Shown: positions 43,366 to 56,376 of the stretch, in pieces
Numbering within the stretch: the stretch's first letter is position 1
Layout of the letters: each line of letters opens with the position of its first letter
Source of the DNA: Mesostigma viride
Taxonomy: Eukaryota > Streptophyta > Mesostigmatophyceae > Mesostigmatales > Mesostigmataceae
DNA: 64,000 bases
Assembly (NCBI GenBank): GCA_009746045.1
Contig: RPFO01000076.1
Coordinates: 2,676,420-2,740,419, forward strand
Direction: 5' to 3'
Translations under genes and position numbers: made by a program
Notes under the pieces: model-generated
The model's database searches: none
The model's input: the letters and a program-made list of their open reading frames with translations, nothing else
What the model was told of the DNA's origin: nothing

Positions 43366-44712
43366 TTACGACCACGTATAAATACATGTGGGGGGGGAAG
43401 CTACGTATAAATACATGTGGGGGGGGATGCTATGTATAAATGCATGTGGGGGGGTGCTGGCATTAATAATTAAATGTGGGGGGGTGATGGCATGAATAAA
43501 TAAATGTGGGGGGGTGCTGCCATGAATAAAAGAATGTGGGGGTGTGATGGCATGAATAAATGAATGTTGGGGGGTGCTGGCATTAATAATTAAATGTGGG
43601 GGGGTGATGGCATGAATAAATAAATGTGGGGGGGTGCTGCCATGAATAAAAGAATGTGGGGGTGTGATGGCATGAATAAATGAATGTTGGGGGGTGCTGG
43701 CATGAATAATTAAATGTGGGGGGTGATGGCATGAATAAATAAATGTGGGGGGTGCTGCCATGAATAAAAGAATGTGGGGGTGTGATGGCATGAATAAATG
43801 AATGTTGGGGGGTGCTGGCATGAATAATTAAATGTGGGGGGTGATGGCATGAATAAATAAATGTGGGGGGGTGCTGCCATGAATAAAAGAATGTGGGGGG
43901 TGATGGCATGAATAATTAAATGTGGGGGGGTGATGGCATGAATAAATAAATGTGGGGGGTGCTGCCATGAATAAAAGAATGTGGGGGGTGATGGCATGAA
44001 TAAATAAATGTGGGGGGTGCCATGAATAAAAGAATGTGGGGGGTGATGGCATGAATAAATAAATGTGGGGGGTGCTGCCATGAATAAAAGAATGTGGGGG
44101 TGTGATGGCATGAATAAATGAATGTTGGGGGGTGCTGGCATTAATAATTAAATGTGGGGGGTGATGGCATGAATAAATAAATGTGGGGGGGTGCTGCCAT
44201 GAAAAAAAGAATGTGGGGGGTGATGGCATGAATAAATAAATGTGGGGGGTGCTGCCATGAATAAAAGAATGTGGGGGGTGATGGCATGAATAAATAAATG
44301 TGGGGGGGTGCTGCCATGAATAAAAGAATGTGGGGGTGTGATGGCATGAATAAATGAATGTTGGGGGGTGCTGGCATTAATAATTAAATGTGGGGGGTGA
44401 TGGCATGAATAAATAAATGTGGGGGGTGCTGCCATGAATAAAAGAATGTGGGGGGTGATGGCATGAATAAATAAATGTGGGGGGTGCTGCCATGAATAAA
44501 AGAATGTGGGGGTGTGATGGCATGAATAAATGAATGTTGGGGGGTGCTGGCATTAATCATTAAATGTGGGGGTGTGATGGCATGAATAAATAAATGTGGG
44601 GGGTGCTGCCATGAATAAAAGAATGTGGGGGTGTGATGGCATGAATAAATGAATGTTGGGGGGTGCTGGCATTAATAATTAAATGTGGGGGGTGATGGCA
44701 TGAATAAATAAA
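43366..44712. repeat. 30-bp minisatellite, G-rich strand plus
   Basis: About 44 copies of a 30-bp unit of the type TGTGGGGGGGTGATGGCATG followed by AATAAATAAA, with regular variants (GCTGCC/GATGGC/GCTGGC). Units occur in a higher-order pattern. G6-G7 runs recur every 30 bases on the plus strand. Confidence 0.95.
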
Positions 44713-47650
44713 TGATACGTAGCATCACCCCCCACATGTATTGATACGTACGTAGCATCACCCCCCCACATGTATTGATACGTAGCATCACCCCCCCACA
44801 TGTATTGATACGTAGCAGCACCCCCCCACATGTATTGATACGTAGCAGCACCCCCCCACATGTATTGATACGTAGCAGCACCCCCCCACATGTATTGATA
44901 CGTAGCAGCACCCCCCACATGTATTGATACGTAGCAGCACCCCCCCACATGTATTGATACGTAGCAGCACCCCCCCACATGTATTGATACGTAGCCGCAC
45001 CCCCCACATGTATTGATACGTAGCAGCACCCCCCACATGTATTGATACGTAGCAGCACCCCCCACATGTATTGATACGTAGCAGCACCCCCCCACATGTA
45101 TTGATACGTAGCAGCACCCCCCCACATGTATTGATACGTAGCAGCACCCCCCCACATGTATTGATACGTAGCAGCACCCCCCCACATGTATTGATACGTA
45201 GCAGCACCCCCCCACATGTATTGATACGTAGCAGCACCCCCCCACATGTATTGATACGTAGCAGCACCCCCCCACATGTATTGATACGTAGCAGCACCCC
45301 CCCACATGTATTGATACGTAGCAGCACCCCCCACATGTATTGATACGTAGCAGCACCCCCCCACATGTATTGATACGTAGCAGCACCCCCCCACATGTAT
45401 TGATACGTAGCAGCACCCCCCCACATGTATTGATACGTAGCAGCACCCCCCCACATGTATTGATACGTAGCCGCACCCCCCACATGTATTGATACGTAGC
45501 AGCACCCCCCCACATGTATTGATACGTAGCAGCACCCCCCACATGTATTGATACGTAGCAGCACCCCCCCACATGTATTGATACGTAGCCGCACCCCCCC
45601 ACATGTATTGATACGTAGCAGCACCCCCCCACATGTATTGATACGTAGCAGCACCCCCCCACATGTATTGATACGTAGCATCACCCCCCCACATGTATTG
45701 ATACGTACGTAGCATCACCCCCCACATGTATTGATACGTAGCATCACCCCCCCACATGTATTGATACGTAGCAGCACCCCCCCACATGTATTGATACGTA
45801 GCAGCACCCCCCCACATGTATTGATACGTAGCAGCACCCCCCCACATGTATTGATACGTAGCAGCACCCCCCACATGTATTGATACGTAGCAGCACCCCC
45901 CCACATGTATTGATACGTAGCAGCACCCCCCCACATGTATTGATACGTAGCAGCACCCCCCCACATGTATTGATACGTAGCCGCACCCCCCCACATGTAT
46001 TGATACGTAGCAGCACCCCCCCACATGTATTGATACGTAGCAGCACCCCCCACATGTATTGATACGTAGCAGCACCCCCCCACATGTATTGATACGTAGC
46101 AGCACCCCCCCACATGTATTGATACGTAGCAGCACCCCCCCACATGTATTGATACGTAGCAGCACCCCCCCACATGTATTGATACGTAGCAGCACCCCCC
46201 CACATGTATTGATACGTAGCAGCACCCCCCACATGTATTGATACGTAGCAGCACCCCCCCACATGTATTGATACGTAGCAGCACCCCCCACATGTATTGA
46301 TACGTAGCAGCACCCCCCCACATGTATTGATACGTAGCAGCACCCCCCACATGTATTGATACGTAGCCGCACCCCCCCACATGTATTGATACGTAGCAGC
46401 ACCCCCCCACATGTATTGATACGTAGCAGCACCCCCCCACATGTATTGATACGTAGCAGCACCCCCCACATGTATTGATACGTAGCCGCACCCCCCCACA
46501 TGTATTGATACGTAGCAGCACCCCCCACATGTATTGATACGTAGCAGCACCCCCCCACATGTATTGATACGTAGCCGCACCCCCCCACATGTATTGATAC
46601 GTAGCAGCACCCCCCACATGTATTGATACGTAGCAGCACCCCCCACATGTATTGATACGTAGCAGCACCCCCCCACATGTATTGATACGTAGCAGCACCC
46701 CCCCACATGTATTGATACGTAGCAGCACCCCCCACATGTATTGATACGTAGCAGCACCCCCCCACATGTATTGATACGTAGCAGCACCCCCCCACATGTA
46801 TTGATACGTAGCAGCACCCCCCACATGTATTGATACGTAGCAGCACCCCCCCACATGTATTGATACGTAGCCGCACCCCCCCACATGTATTGATACGTAG
46901 CAGCACCCCCCACATGTATTGATACGTAGCAGCACCCCCCCACATGTATTGATACGTAGCAGCACCCCCCCACATGTATTGATACGTAGCAGCACCCCCC
47001 CACATGTATTGATACGTAGCAGCACCCCCCCACATGTATTGATACGTAGCAGCACCCCCCCACATGTATTGATACGTAGCAGCACCCCCCCACATGTATT
47101 GATACGTAGCAGCACCCCCCCACATGTATTGATACGTAGCAGCACCCCCCACATGTATTGATACGTAGCCGCACCCCCCCACATGTATTGATACGTAGCC
47201 GCACCCCCCCACATGTATTGATACGTAGCAGCACCCCCCCACATGTATTGATACGTAGCAGCACCCCCCACATGTATTGATACGTAGCAGCACCCCCCCA
47301 CATGTATTGATACGTAGCCGCACCCCCCCACATGTATTGATACGTAGCAGCACCCCCCCACATGTATTGATACGTAGCAGCACCCCCCCACATGTATTGA
47401 TACGTAGCCGCACCCCCCCACATGTATTGATACGTAGCAGCACCCCCCTCATGTATTGATACGTAGCAGCACCCCCCACATGTATTGATACGTAGCAGCA
47501 CCCCCCCACATGTATTGATACGTAGCAGCACCCCCCACATGTATTGATACGTAGCAGCACCCCCCCACATGTATTGATACGTAGCAGCACCCCCCCACAT
47601 GTATTGATACGTAGCAGCACCCCCCCACATGTATTGATACGTAGCAGCAC
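44713..47650. repeat. 30-bp minisatellite, C-rich strand plus
   Basis: About 98 copies of ACATGTATTGATACGTAGCA followed by GCACCCCCCC, of 29 or 30 bp depending on C6 or C7. Read on the minus strand the unit contains TGTGGGGGGGTGCTGC, the same core as the neighbouring array in the opposite orientation. The unit lacks stop codons, which makes a 1006-codon false ORF. Confidence 0.95.
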
Positions 47651-49555
47651 AATTTTAGTCAGCCTACCATCCACGTTGCGGCAAAAGATCACCTTTTTTT
47701 GTGTTTCGGCAAAATGAAGATTTCTTGCAAACTATCGTTATGCAGGCAGGTAGCAACGTCCGATGTTATAATCCGGCAGGTAGCATGCAAACGTCGAAAC
47801 GATATGAAGGGGAAAAAAAGCATCAAACAGGAGCACCGATTAGAAACGCAGCAAATGCAGTATGTGCACATCTACACCTACAACCTAACCAGACCAAAGG
47901 CATAGCAAACATGGAAAGGGTGACCCAAGTGAAAGCCTAGCACCACCATGATCGACATGTGCGAGATTAAGAAACGCTCCATGGCAACTAGACTAAAGGG
48001 ATGGATGCCAGATGTGGATTAGGATCGGCTTAGCTGACTCTACCGAGATGTCTGCAGGGTTTCGCTAGCAACGAAAAGAAGGAAGCCAGACATTTTTATC
48101 ACTCTTGCTGCAACATAGAGTTTCTTGCGATGGCAGCAAGGACATGTCTTCGCCCAGCTGGCTAACTGTGTCGTCGGCGTGCATGCGCTGTTTAGTTGCC
48201 GTTTTTGATAGAACGCAGTTTGTCAGCCTACCATCCACGATGCGGCAAAAGCTCACCTTTTTTCTTTATGCGGGAAAATGAAGACCGATTGCCTTAATTG
48301 CTTGAAGACCGATTTCCTTTCGTTATGCACAGGTTGTCGCGTTTGAGTAACGAAAGGAGGGCTCTCAGCCGAGGACAAGGAACTGTCCCTCGTGCCTGAT
48401 GACCACCTTATTGCCTCCCCTGCTATAGAATAATGCTTTCACAACACACACTTTGCACAGTCTGATGATGAAGCCGCACATGCGGAATTTATTGAGAAAG
48501 TTAATACAATTACAACACGTTGATAGTCTCAATATCGATGCACTCCATGCTCACGAGCCCGCAGTTAGGCAGCGCTCCATGACATGCTACCGGCCTTGCT
48601 CCCAAGGAAAGGGAGAAACACGAAGGCCACTAACGAGAGACTCGAAGAGACTACACGCTACGTGAGAGTCCTCTTCGACTATGAACCAAACCATTCGTCA
48701 TGCCACACGCATGACACACGCCACACTTGTCAGTCCAGCCAGGAATGCCAAAACTATCTTGCCGCCTAAACCATGCAAACAGAAACCGCATTCCAGTTGC
48801 CGTCCTGGCTTACTACCACACATGCCAACAAAAACAGGAAGGCATCCCGACAAATCTAAATTGCTACCCTGTTGCCGATCTCATCTCCTAGAGGCTCCGG
48901 CATTTCTGTCCCTGGGAATGTCCGGCATTTAGTCACGACCACCAAGGTCGAAGCATAATATCCTTCAAACAATCTGCACGCTCACACCTTGCGTGTGAGT
49001 GGCCCAGCAAACATTGCTTCTAATCTTTCCTTTCTAGAAGAAATCCCTTTGTAGGGCTGCCAGCGATTTCGCATTCATTCCAGCGATCTGGCTCCGCACC
49101 GCAAATTGTCCTTTTCCATTTTCTGTCCAGTCCTCATAACGTTGACCCGCTATTCTACACCACAAAGACACCTGGCCTGTCAATAGCCTCGGCGCTGTTG
49201 AAGTCCAGCAGTCCAGCAGTCCAGCTCCAGCTCCAGCTCCAGCTCCAGTTGTCCACTAACTCGCGTATGATCCTCTCGACGCTGCGCACTTGTGCTGCCG
49301 TCCGCTCAAGTACGTCAGTGCTGCGCGCCCAGCCGTGCCTGGCCCGGCGCGCGCGCACGTGCACTTTCGTCCGCTCTTATGCTGCAAGTGCTAGTGTCCC
49401 CCCCCCGGTCACTAGCCTTTGTCGAAAATGCGCAGAAAACAAATTCCTTGCGCACGTCACCGGTCTTGTGCATAGTGGGCGCCCGGATGACATAGCTCGC
49501 GTCCGTGACAAGGTAGCAAAGCGATGTTGTAAAAAAGCAGGTAGCATGCAAACGG
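47651..49555. other. noncoding DNA with dispersed repeats
   Basis: Direct repeats: GTCAGCCTACCATCCACG followed by TGCGGCAAAAG at about 47658 and 48220; GCAGGTAGCATGCAAACG at about 47777 and 49539. A CCAGCT run (about 49209-49250). No convincing gene. Confidence 0.5.
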
Positions 49556-49882
49556 TTGCAGCTGGTTACTATTAGCTATGGGGTCTCTCTGCGGCTGCGC
49601 TTCTTTTTCGATGGGCGATGGGACGGTCGCAATTCGCAAACCGGACGCGGCGTCACAGGGCTGAACGGTATTGAAAAAATTGGAAACGTGGCATCCTCGT
49701 TCCTCCCCACGGAACTGAAAACTGGAAGCGCGGCGCTGGTGCAAAAGCTCGATCCCATCTTTTGGAACCAAGCTAGCGGATTGGACGACATCCAATATGC
49801 CGTCACCCGTGCTTGTGGCCGCAGGTATAAAAAGAGACGACCTCCAGCCCATTTACCTGGGAACATTCGGATGTTTGGCTGA
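49556..49882 (+). CDS. short ORF, doubtful
   Basis: 108 codons, the later part protein-like (NGIEKIGNVASSFLPTELKT, VQKLDPIFWNQASGLDDIQY). No family recognised. A TATAAAA box lies inside it at about 49828, and a degenerate copy of the element's palindrome overlaps its start. May be a fragment. Confidence 0.2.
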   Translation: MQLVTISYGVSLRLRFFFDGRWDGRNSQTGRGVTGLNGIEKIGNVASSFLPTELKTGSAALVQKLDPIFWNQASGLDDIQYAVTRACGRRYKKRRPPAHLPGNIRMFG

Positions 49883-50242
49883 CATCGTTACCATGCAGAA
49901 ATGTTCAATGAGGTTCTGGGTTCGATTCCTGGTGTGGTCATGGAAATAAATTTTTTTCTGCACATCTACTGAAATCAGTCATAGCACCAAACGGTCACGC
50001 TGCAGCGAGACGCTATAGCCCTGGAGGCCGCTGATAAACCTGACATCCGGTATGTCTTACTATCATAGATTGCCGAACTATATAATAATAATAGTCTATA
50101 CCACTTTTTCTTGTAAATCATTTACTAAATAATGATTCTATATACTTTAACATACCATATTATTAAAGTATGTGGAATTTAACCATGCTATTCACAATAT
50201 ATTATAAAATCTTTTGCAAAATATACTGTAATTAGTATATTT
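49883..50242. other. AT-rich spacer
   Basis: One degenerate palindrome copy at about 49992-50016, then strongly AT-rich sequence (50060-50240). Nothing else seen. Confidence 0.5.
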
Positions 50243-52236
50243 CATACACCCGTTTGCTCACCATAGTCACCAGCATCTTTGTTAAAACAATAAGTAGATG
50301 CATACAGACAGGTAGCGGTTACAGAACCGCTATTAAGAACTCCTTAGGCATGGCTCGCGATTACCCGCGCAGACCAGGCCACCAAAGAGGGTGGGTGGGT
50401 GGGACAAGAAAAAAGACCACAACAATGTCACTACGCCGCCAAAGTAGTCAAACTGCCCTAGCACGGGGCTGACATCAGCAACCGAGCTTAACTTAACACG
50501 CCAACCTGAGAATGTAGCGACACCTACCGTACCACAAAAACAACAACCAATCAAATACCCTTTCCGAAAGGTTCTAATTATCATTCAACAAACCGGTTCA
50601 ACAAACCCGGCCCTGTCAAACTTTAAGCATAAGATTGTTTCGAGATTGTAGCACAATAGGGCCACTGCCCCTACTAACAATTCCAGGTCGCCAGCCATTA
50701 GCCAAATCCGGTTACATCTGCCAAACCCGCCCGGTTCAGCCGACCATCCAGGCGGCTCCCGTGAGCGGCCTTATTCCCCGCCTCACTTCGAGAAACTCTT
50801 TTCAAAGAAATCCGATTCATACACCCGTTTGCTCACCATAGTCACCAGCATCTTTGTTAAAACAATAAGTAGATGCATACAGACAGGTAGCGGTTACAGA
50901 ACCGCTATTAAGAACTCCTTAGGCATGGCTCGCGATTACCCAACCTCCCCTTCCTGGCCCTCCGGTCCGCTAAAGAAGCACCATTTCCTTTCCCGTCAAA
51001 AGCTGTCCTGTCGCGATGGGCGCTCTCCGTTGCCAGAAAACAGATTTAATTCCCAGCGACTGTGAATGCACAAAAATTCATGCACTGTCAATCGACACAG
51101 CTCGCATTTTTGACCCCACTCGGGGGCCCCCGCTGACCTCGTTGCCGACCTCTTCTCTGGTCCGCTAAGGGGTGCTGTCGCGGAACACAAAGTCAAAGCA
51201 AAAGCTGCTGACTGGCGCCGCTGATTCCAGCCGACGCCCAGTTTACAACTTTTTTGAAGAGCAACCAACCTAGTGCCGAGCACATAAACACTCCTTCCGT
51301 ACAAAAAAGTGGAAATACCACTGATTACGAAATCAAGTTGGCTTTCAGCCCTTGCCTCCTGCGCCGAGGCTCCGTGTCCCACAACGGTGACTTAAATTTT
51401 TTACCCCCCCGAGCCGCGGCGGCCCTCAAGCCAAGCCCAACCCGGAATGCAAGCATTTCCAGGTACGAGACAACTCAAAGGCAGGCCAGCCTGCCGACAG
51501 CCCAACCCGAGGCGCAAGCATCCCCAGGTACGGAACCATCAAGCAAGCTAGCCCTTGCCCAACCCGGCCAGCTGGCCGTTTCTTTCAAACAAACCAGCCA
51601 TTAAATAATGCATCAGCCCCCGCTTCGCATTTAAACCCCGATCACCCGGACATTAATTCCGGGCCAGTGGCAGCCATGAATCCCAACCGCCTTAAGCAGC
51701 CAGGGATCATGGATGCCGGAAATTTGGTTAACAAATTTTAGCCCCGCACCCATGCTGAGCGCAAGGCTGGTGAGGCACTTCTTGTACCGCCATAGCCTCA
51801 GCCGTCGGCGCTCAGCCAACGTTTACAAGAAAAAAGACCACAACAATGTCACTACGCCGCCAAAGTAGTCAAACTGCCCTAGCACGGGGCTGACATCAGC
51901 AACCGAGCTTAACTTAACACGCCAACCTGAGAATGTAGCGACACCTACCGTACCACAAAAACAACAACCAATCAAATACCCTTTCCGAAAGGTTCTAATT
52001 ATCATTCAACAAACCGGTTCAACAAACCCGGCCCTGTCAAACTTTAAGCATAAGATTGTTTCGAGATTGTAGCACAATAGGGCCACTGCCCCTACTAACA
52101 ATTCCAGGTCGCCAGCCATTAGCCAAATCCGGTTACATCTGCCAAACCCGCCCGGTTCAGCCGACCATCCAGGCGGCTCCCGTGAGCGGCCTTATTCCCC
52201 GCCTCACTTCGAGAAACTCTTTTCAAAGAAATCCGA
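50243..52236. repeat. tandem pair of related non-autonomous units
   Basis: Copy 1 (50243-50816) and copy 2 (50818-52236) share a left part of about 123 bp (50243-50366 and 50818-50942) and a right part of about 410 bp (50406-50816 and 51827-52236), each nearly identical. Copy 1 has 40 bp between the parts, copy 2 has about 885 bp. Both left parts carry an 8-bp-arm hairpin (TAGCGGTT/AACCGCTA). Copy 1 looks like an internal deletion of copy 2. No coding sequence. Confidence 0.75.
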
Positions 52237-52378
52237 ATATTTTCTGATAAACAATTTTATCAATGCTACTGTGTTATTTTTGTTATTCTCGCCATGCAGG
52301 TATCTGAGTGTTCTGGGAGAACTAATAAGAGAATGAGCCGCGAAGGTGAGGAAAACCTGAAATCTTTTCGTCCTTATT

Positions 52379-52638
52379 GGGGTCTCTCTGCAGCTAGACC
52401 ATTTATAACCACAAGCAATAGCTTAAATTCAAGGGTCTCGCTGCAGCTAGACCCTCTTTATGGTTGCTATAAAATTAATGAATCAGAAGTCTGTGATTTA
52501 ACAATCGCACGCCGCAATGAAGGGTCTAGCTGCAGCGAGACCCCAATCTTGGTCGGGGTATGCTAAGTTCACCACATCAGGTAATCTTTTCGTCTAACGG
52601 AAAAAGCCCCTCTAAGGGTCTAGCTGCAGCTAGACCCC
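52379..52638. promoter_or_regulatory. four palindromes upstream of the transposase-like gene
   Basis: Copies at about 52379-52400, 52433-52455, 52522-52544 and 52615-52638, the last 15 bases before the ATG at 52653. The last copy is a perfect palindrome with TAG/CTA arms, while copies near 43080 are perfect with TCG/CGA arms, so paired changes preserve symmetry. Confidence 0.75.
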
Positions 52639-52652
52639 AATCGTGGTAAAAA

Positions 52653-55600
52653 ATGATACACTTTCGAACTTTGTCTGTAATTGTCGCTTTTCCCAACGAT
52701 ACTCGATTTGCATGGATTTCGTTGTGCCGGTCGTCATGGCATGCAGCACGCGAACGGGTGGGAGTTTTCGCCCTTGCGTCCGGTCGTCCAGGATTCAGTG
52801 CAATTAAGTTGAACACCGGGACGAAGCAGTCAACTGGCGCAAAAAGGGTTTTCGGAGATGAGAACCAGAATCCAGCGCAGCCTGAAGCCAAGGAAGTCAA
52901 GCGGCCGGGAGAATACTCGAAATCAAAGAGGGTTATTGGGGAATATTTCGCTGACCAGGCGTTTGAAGCGGCTCAGGCGATGACAAAACCCGAGGGGCGG
53001 GGGCCGGCTTTCGACCAGATGATTGCTGGCTTTAACTCTAGGGCCGCTGAACTAGGTCACGGGAAGTATCATGAGGAGGCGAAAAAGCTTTACAATCAGG
53101 AGCGGATGGCAGAACTGAACAGGTTCTGGGTGGCTCGGATTAACGGCTTTTTTGATGGTCTGACCAAAAGCGACGCAGACAGAGACGTCAGGATGGTGCT
53201 GATGTCCACGCTTTACTGTGGTGACGACTTGGAGAAGGAGTTTTCGGCCGCGGAGTTGGAGAACCTGACGGGGATGGACGCCAAGAAGATTCGCGGAATT
53301 CGCGCGATACGAAGGCAGCAGAAGTTGGACTACCTCAGACACGCGCAGGCTCGCAAGGGGCGCCCTTTGCCGCAATTCGTGATTGACGCGATAGTGGACG
53401 CGTGGATGCACGATGATGAGTCGCGCGCCTCCTCCCAGATGAAGGATGTCAAGCGCACTTACAGCAGGGAGGGTCGTGGCAATCGCGGGGTGCTCGTCGC
53501 CGTTGAGGGAGCGCGCTATTACATGACCTCCAAGGAGGACATGTACAATCACTTTCTCGAAAAGCATGCGTACTGGAACAAAAGGAGTAACCAGTATGAT
53601 AAGGACGTGGGCATTCACGTGGGCTACACGACCTTCTGCAAATACGCGCCCGATTGCATCAAGGGCAAGTGGAAGGAGAGGAACCTGTGCGCGTGTGAGA
53701 AGCACGTCACCATGCAGTCGGCCATGGGGGCGTGGACCAAGCACTGCAATGCGAACCACGGCAAGAACTGCAAGTGTGGCGCGGAGTGTGCGGGATGCTC
53801 CAAGTACAGAGAGCCGGACGGTACTTGCGGAATGTGGAAAGCCATTCACTCGACGGACTGGATCAAGCACTTTCACTGCCCGGTGTCCGCCGAGACTGAC
53901 GGCAGGGATAACGGGCTGCGTGAAGGGGGCGGAATGGGCGGGGGGATGGAAGAGGGGGAGGGGGAAGATGAATGGCGGGGACGGGACCTGGAAGACCTCG
54001 ACATTTCTGAGAGGCTGGTGGAGGACGAAGATGGGGTGCCGAGGACGGAGAGGGTTCACCGCATACTGAAGATGGCGTGTGTGGAGGGGTTCTGTCCTGA
54101 GGAATCATGCGGCATCCATAATAACTGGGTGCAGTGTGATCGGGACAAGAATTCCACGGAGATTCTGAATTGGTTCAAGTTCGAGATGGTGGAGCAGACT
54201 GTGACCCGAGGGTGAGTGAGTTGGTTTCGATTTTATTTCTCCGTTAAATGTTGTTGACTTTTTTTTTTGTGACCTATAGCTGCAGCGAGACCCTTTGTGA
54301 GTTGCAGTTATCTTATCGAAATGCGATTTTATTGCAAATCGAAACTGTCTGCGGACCTTTGCGAAACAGGGCGAGACCGATGGCAGGGCGGCGAAGAAGG
54401 TGAAGCGGCCCGAGCAAGTCCAAATGAGGTCCACCCCAGCTGAGCTGCGGGACGAGATTCTTAAGAGGTGGGACAAGTTCACCGTGCACTGCTTTACGGC
54501 CTGGTCGCAGGCGGATACAATCAAGGATCGGGAGAAGAATCTGAGAGAGGGGGACGTGCTCGTGCACGGCGACTGGGCCGAGAACTACGAGAACAGCAGC
54601 TACGTCCAACTGCAGTCGCAGTACTTCCACAAGCGCAGCCACATCCTGATGCCCATGATCGTGCGTTATCGGCTCAACGGCGAGCTGGAAAAGCGCGTCT
54701 TCTTTTTCCTGGGGGATTCCAGTATCAAGCGGGGCGAGCGCGCACTCGTATACGCTCTTCGCAAGATTCTGGAAACCCTGCGGGTAGAAGTAGGGGTAGA
54801 GGTGCGAAACCTGTACATGTGCTCGGACAACTGCGCGGTGCAGTTTAAGTCCAGGTACGTGATTAACCAGATTAACGGTCTGCTCATGGGGGATCCCGAC
54901 CTGCAGGCCTTTGAGTTCCACTACATGGGGGAGCAGCATGGGAAGGGGGAGGTGGATGGTCAAGGAGCGAAGTGCAAGTGCGTCTTGAGGGAAATGCAGA
55001 GGATTCCCGAAAACCAGCACATACTTGAGACCCACCAGCTAGTCGCCTACTTGAACCAGAACTGGCAGGGCGGCAAGACATCGAGCAGGGAGTCGGCCCG
55101 CGCGCGGGCCGAGAACGTCACTCGCCACTTCTTCCTTTTACCCCCGGTACGGAATTGTGTGTTATTTCAGGTTTTAAGACGTCAACTGCCGCTGTTCTAT
55201 AAAAATTCAAACCCAATAAAGGTATCTCTGCAGAGAGACCCTATATACTGTCAATGGGTTGCTTTTCTTTTAGGTATGAAATTTCGCTTGTTCTTTCGGT
55301 ATGAAGGGGTCTCTCTGCAGCTATACCCTGTGTCGAATTTCGATCACTTGATATCTTGTCGTACGTTGTTATTATGATTCGAATGGGGTCTCTCTGCAGC
55401 TATACCCTGTGTCGAATTTTGATCACTTGATATCTTGTCGTACGTTGTTATTATGATTCGAATGGGGTCTCTCTGCAGCTATACCCTGTGTCGAATTTTG
55501 ATCACTTGATGTCTTGTCGTTAATTTTTTTTTTAAGGGGTCTCTCTGCAGCTATACCCTGTTTTATTGGTTTTTGGTCAATTTTGCTAATTTGAACGGTA

Positions 55601-56376
55601 TTCTTTTTGTCCTAACTATTTGATGACAGGACGTCGAGTCCGGCCGACGCGCGGAGGTTGAGGAGGTGCCTGGCATCAAGAAGGCGCATTGGTGGCGACT
55701 GGACAAGTCCGACCCTGGCCTTTTGATGATTAGGCGCTATTCCTGCTACTGTCCGCCCTGTTTGGCTGGGCGGTTTGAGGGATGTCTAAGCGAGTGGTCG
55801 TTTATCATCGAGTTCAATGATGCAGGAAGCTCGATGAAAACTGTCCGTTTGCTGCCACCGAGCCAGCCCAACCCTCCGGTTCGCATGGTGACGCGGGGGG
55901 AGCAGCTGAAGGACAAGCGGGAGGCGATGGGCCGGCAGATGAGACTCCACGACTATGTGGCAGTTCCATCGGACAAGGACACGGATCACGATCCCATCCA
56001 CCCGTTCTGGTTGGCTGAGGTTGTAAGCGAAGCCGGGCCGATCGTGTTAGACGAGAACTTCGAGAGGTGGGTCGAGGGCCGGAACGGACGGGAGAAGGAG
56101 CTGTTCCTCGCCGGGAACGGCATTCTTCCCGTTCGGATTTGGAAGCGGGATAAGCATGACCCCCTGCATTTCACGCTCAACGTTGAGGATTGGCCACCGT
56201 CACGCCAGCCCGAGCTTGTGAATTGCTATCTCTGCGTCGCTCCGGCTCTCCGGCTAGAAGCACGCGTGCGCAGCGACGGAATGTGTGCCGACATCAGGAT
56301 GAGCAAGGAGCTCGACAAGTGGCTTACTACGCTGGTGATCAAGGATGAAGCCCCGGAGGGGCCGGCACCGACTTAA
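52653..56376 (+). CDS. DDE-transposase-like protein, three exons, intact
   Basis: Exons 52653-54211, 54387-55146 and 55630-56376 join in phase to 1021 codons without a stop; splice sites are GTGAGT/CAG and GTACGG/CAG. A Cys-rich region near residues 345-395 (CACEKHVTMQ, HGKNCKCGAECAGCSKY) is followed by an RNase-H-fold-like core: GDWAENYENSSY, MCSDNCAVQFKSRY and HYMGEQHGKGEVDGQGA with a following Lys. These give candidate catalytic Asp, Asp and Asp/Glu positions seen in a widespread eukaryotic transposase-like family. The C-terminus has CYCPPCLAGRFEGC. Both introns carry the element's palindrome (one and five copies). Likely the transposase of the 24-kb unit; activity is not shown. Confidence 0.65.
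55220..55560. repeat. palindrome array inside intron 2
   Basis: Five copies at about 55220, 55306, 55385, 55464 and 55536. The last four lie in an approximately 80-bp tandem unit (GTCGAATTTTGATCACTTGA, then TTGTCGTACG). These copies have the arm variant ending CTATACCC. Confidence 0.8.

Noticed and set aside
44672-47692. 1006-codon minus-strand ORF of repeated GGVLLRINTC-type sequence
   Set aside because: It is translation of a 29/30-bp minisatellite whose unit lacks stops; all frames are open and the reading changes frame with C6/C7 variation.
49875-49965. tRNA or SINE with A/B-box-like TGGCTGACATCG and GGTTCGATTCC
   Set aside because: Box spacing is tRNA-like but acceptor and D stems do not form; no copies to support a SINE.
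50243-52236. Helitron
   Set aside because: Insertion near AT and a TC start fit loosely, but there is no CTRR end or 3' hairpin at the right distance.
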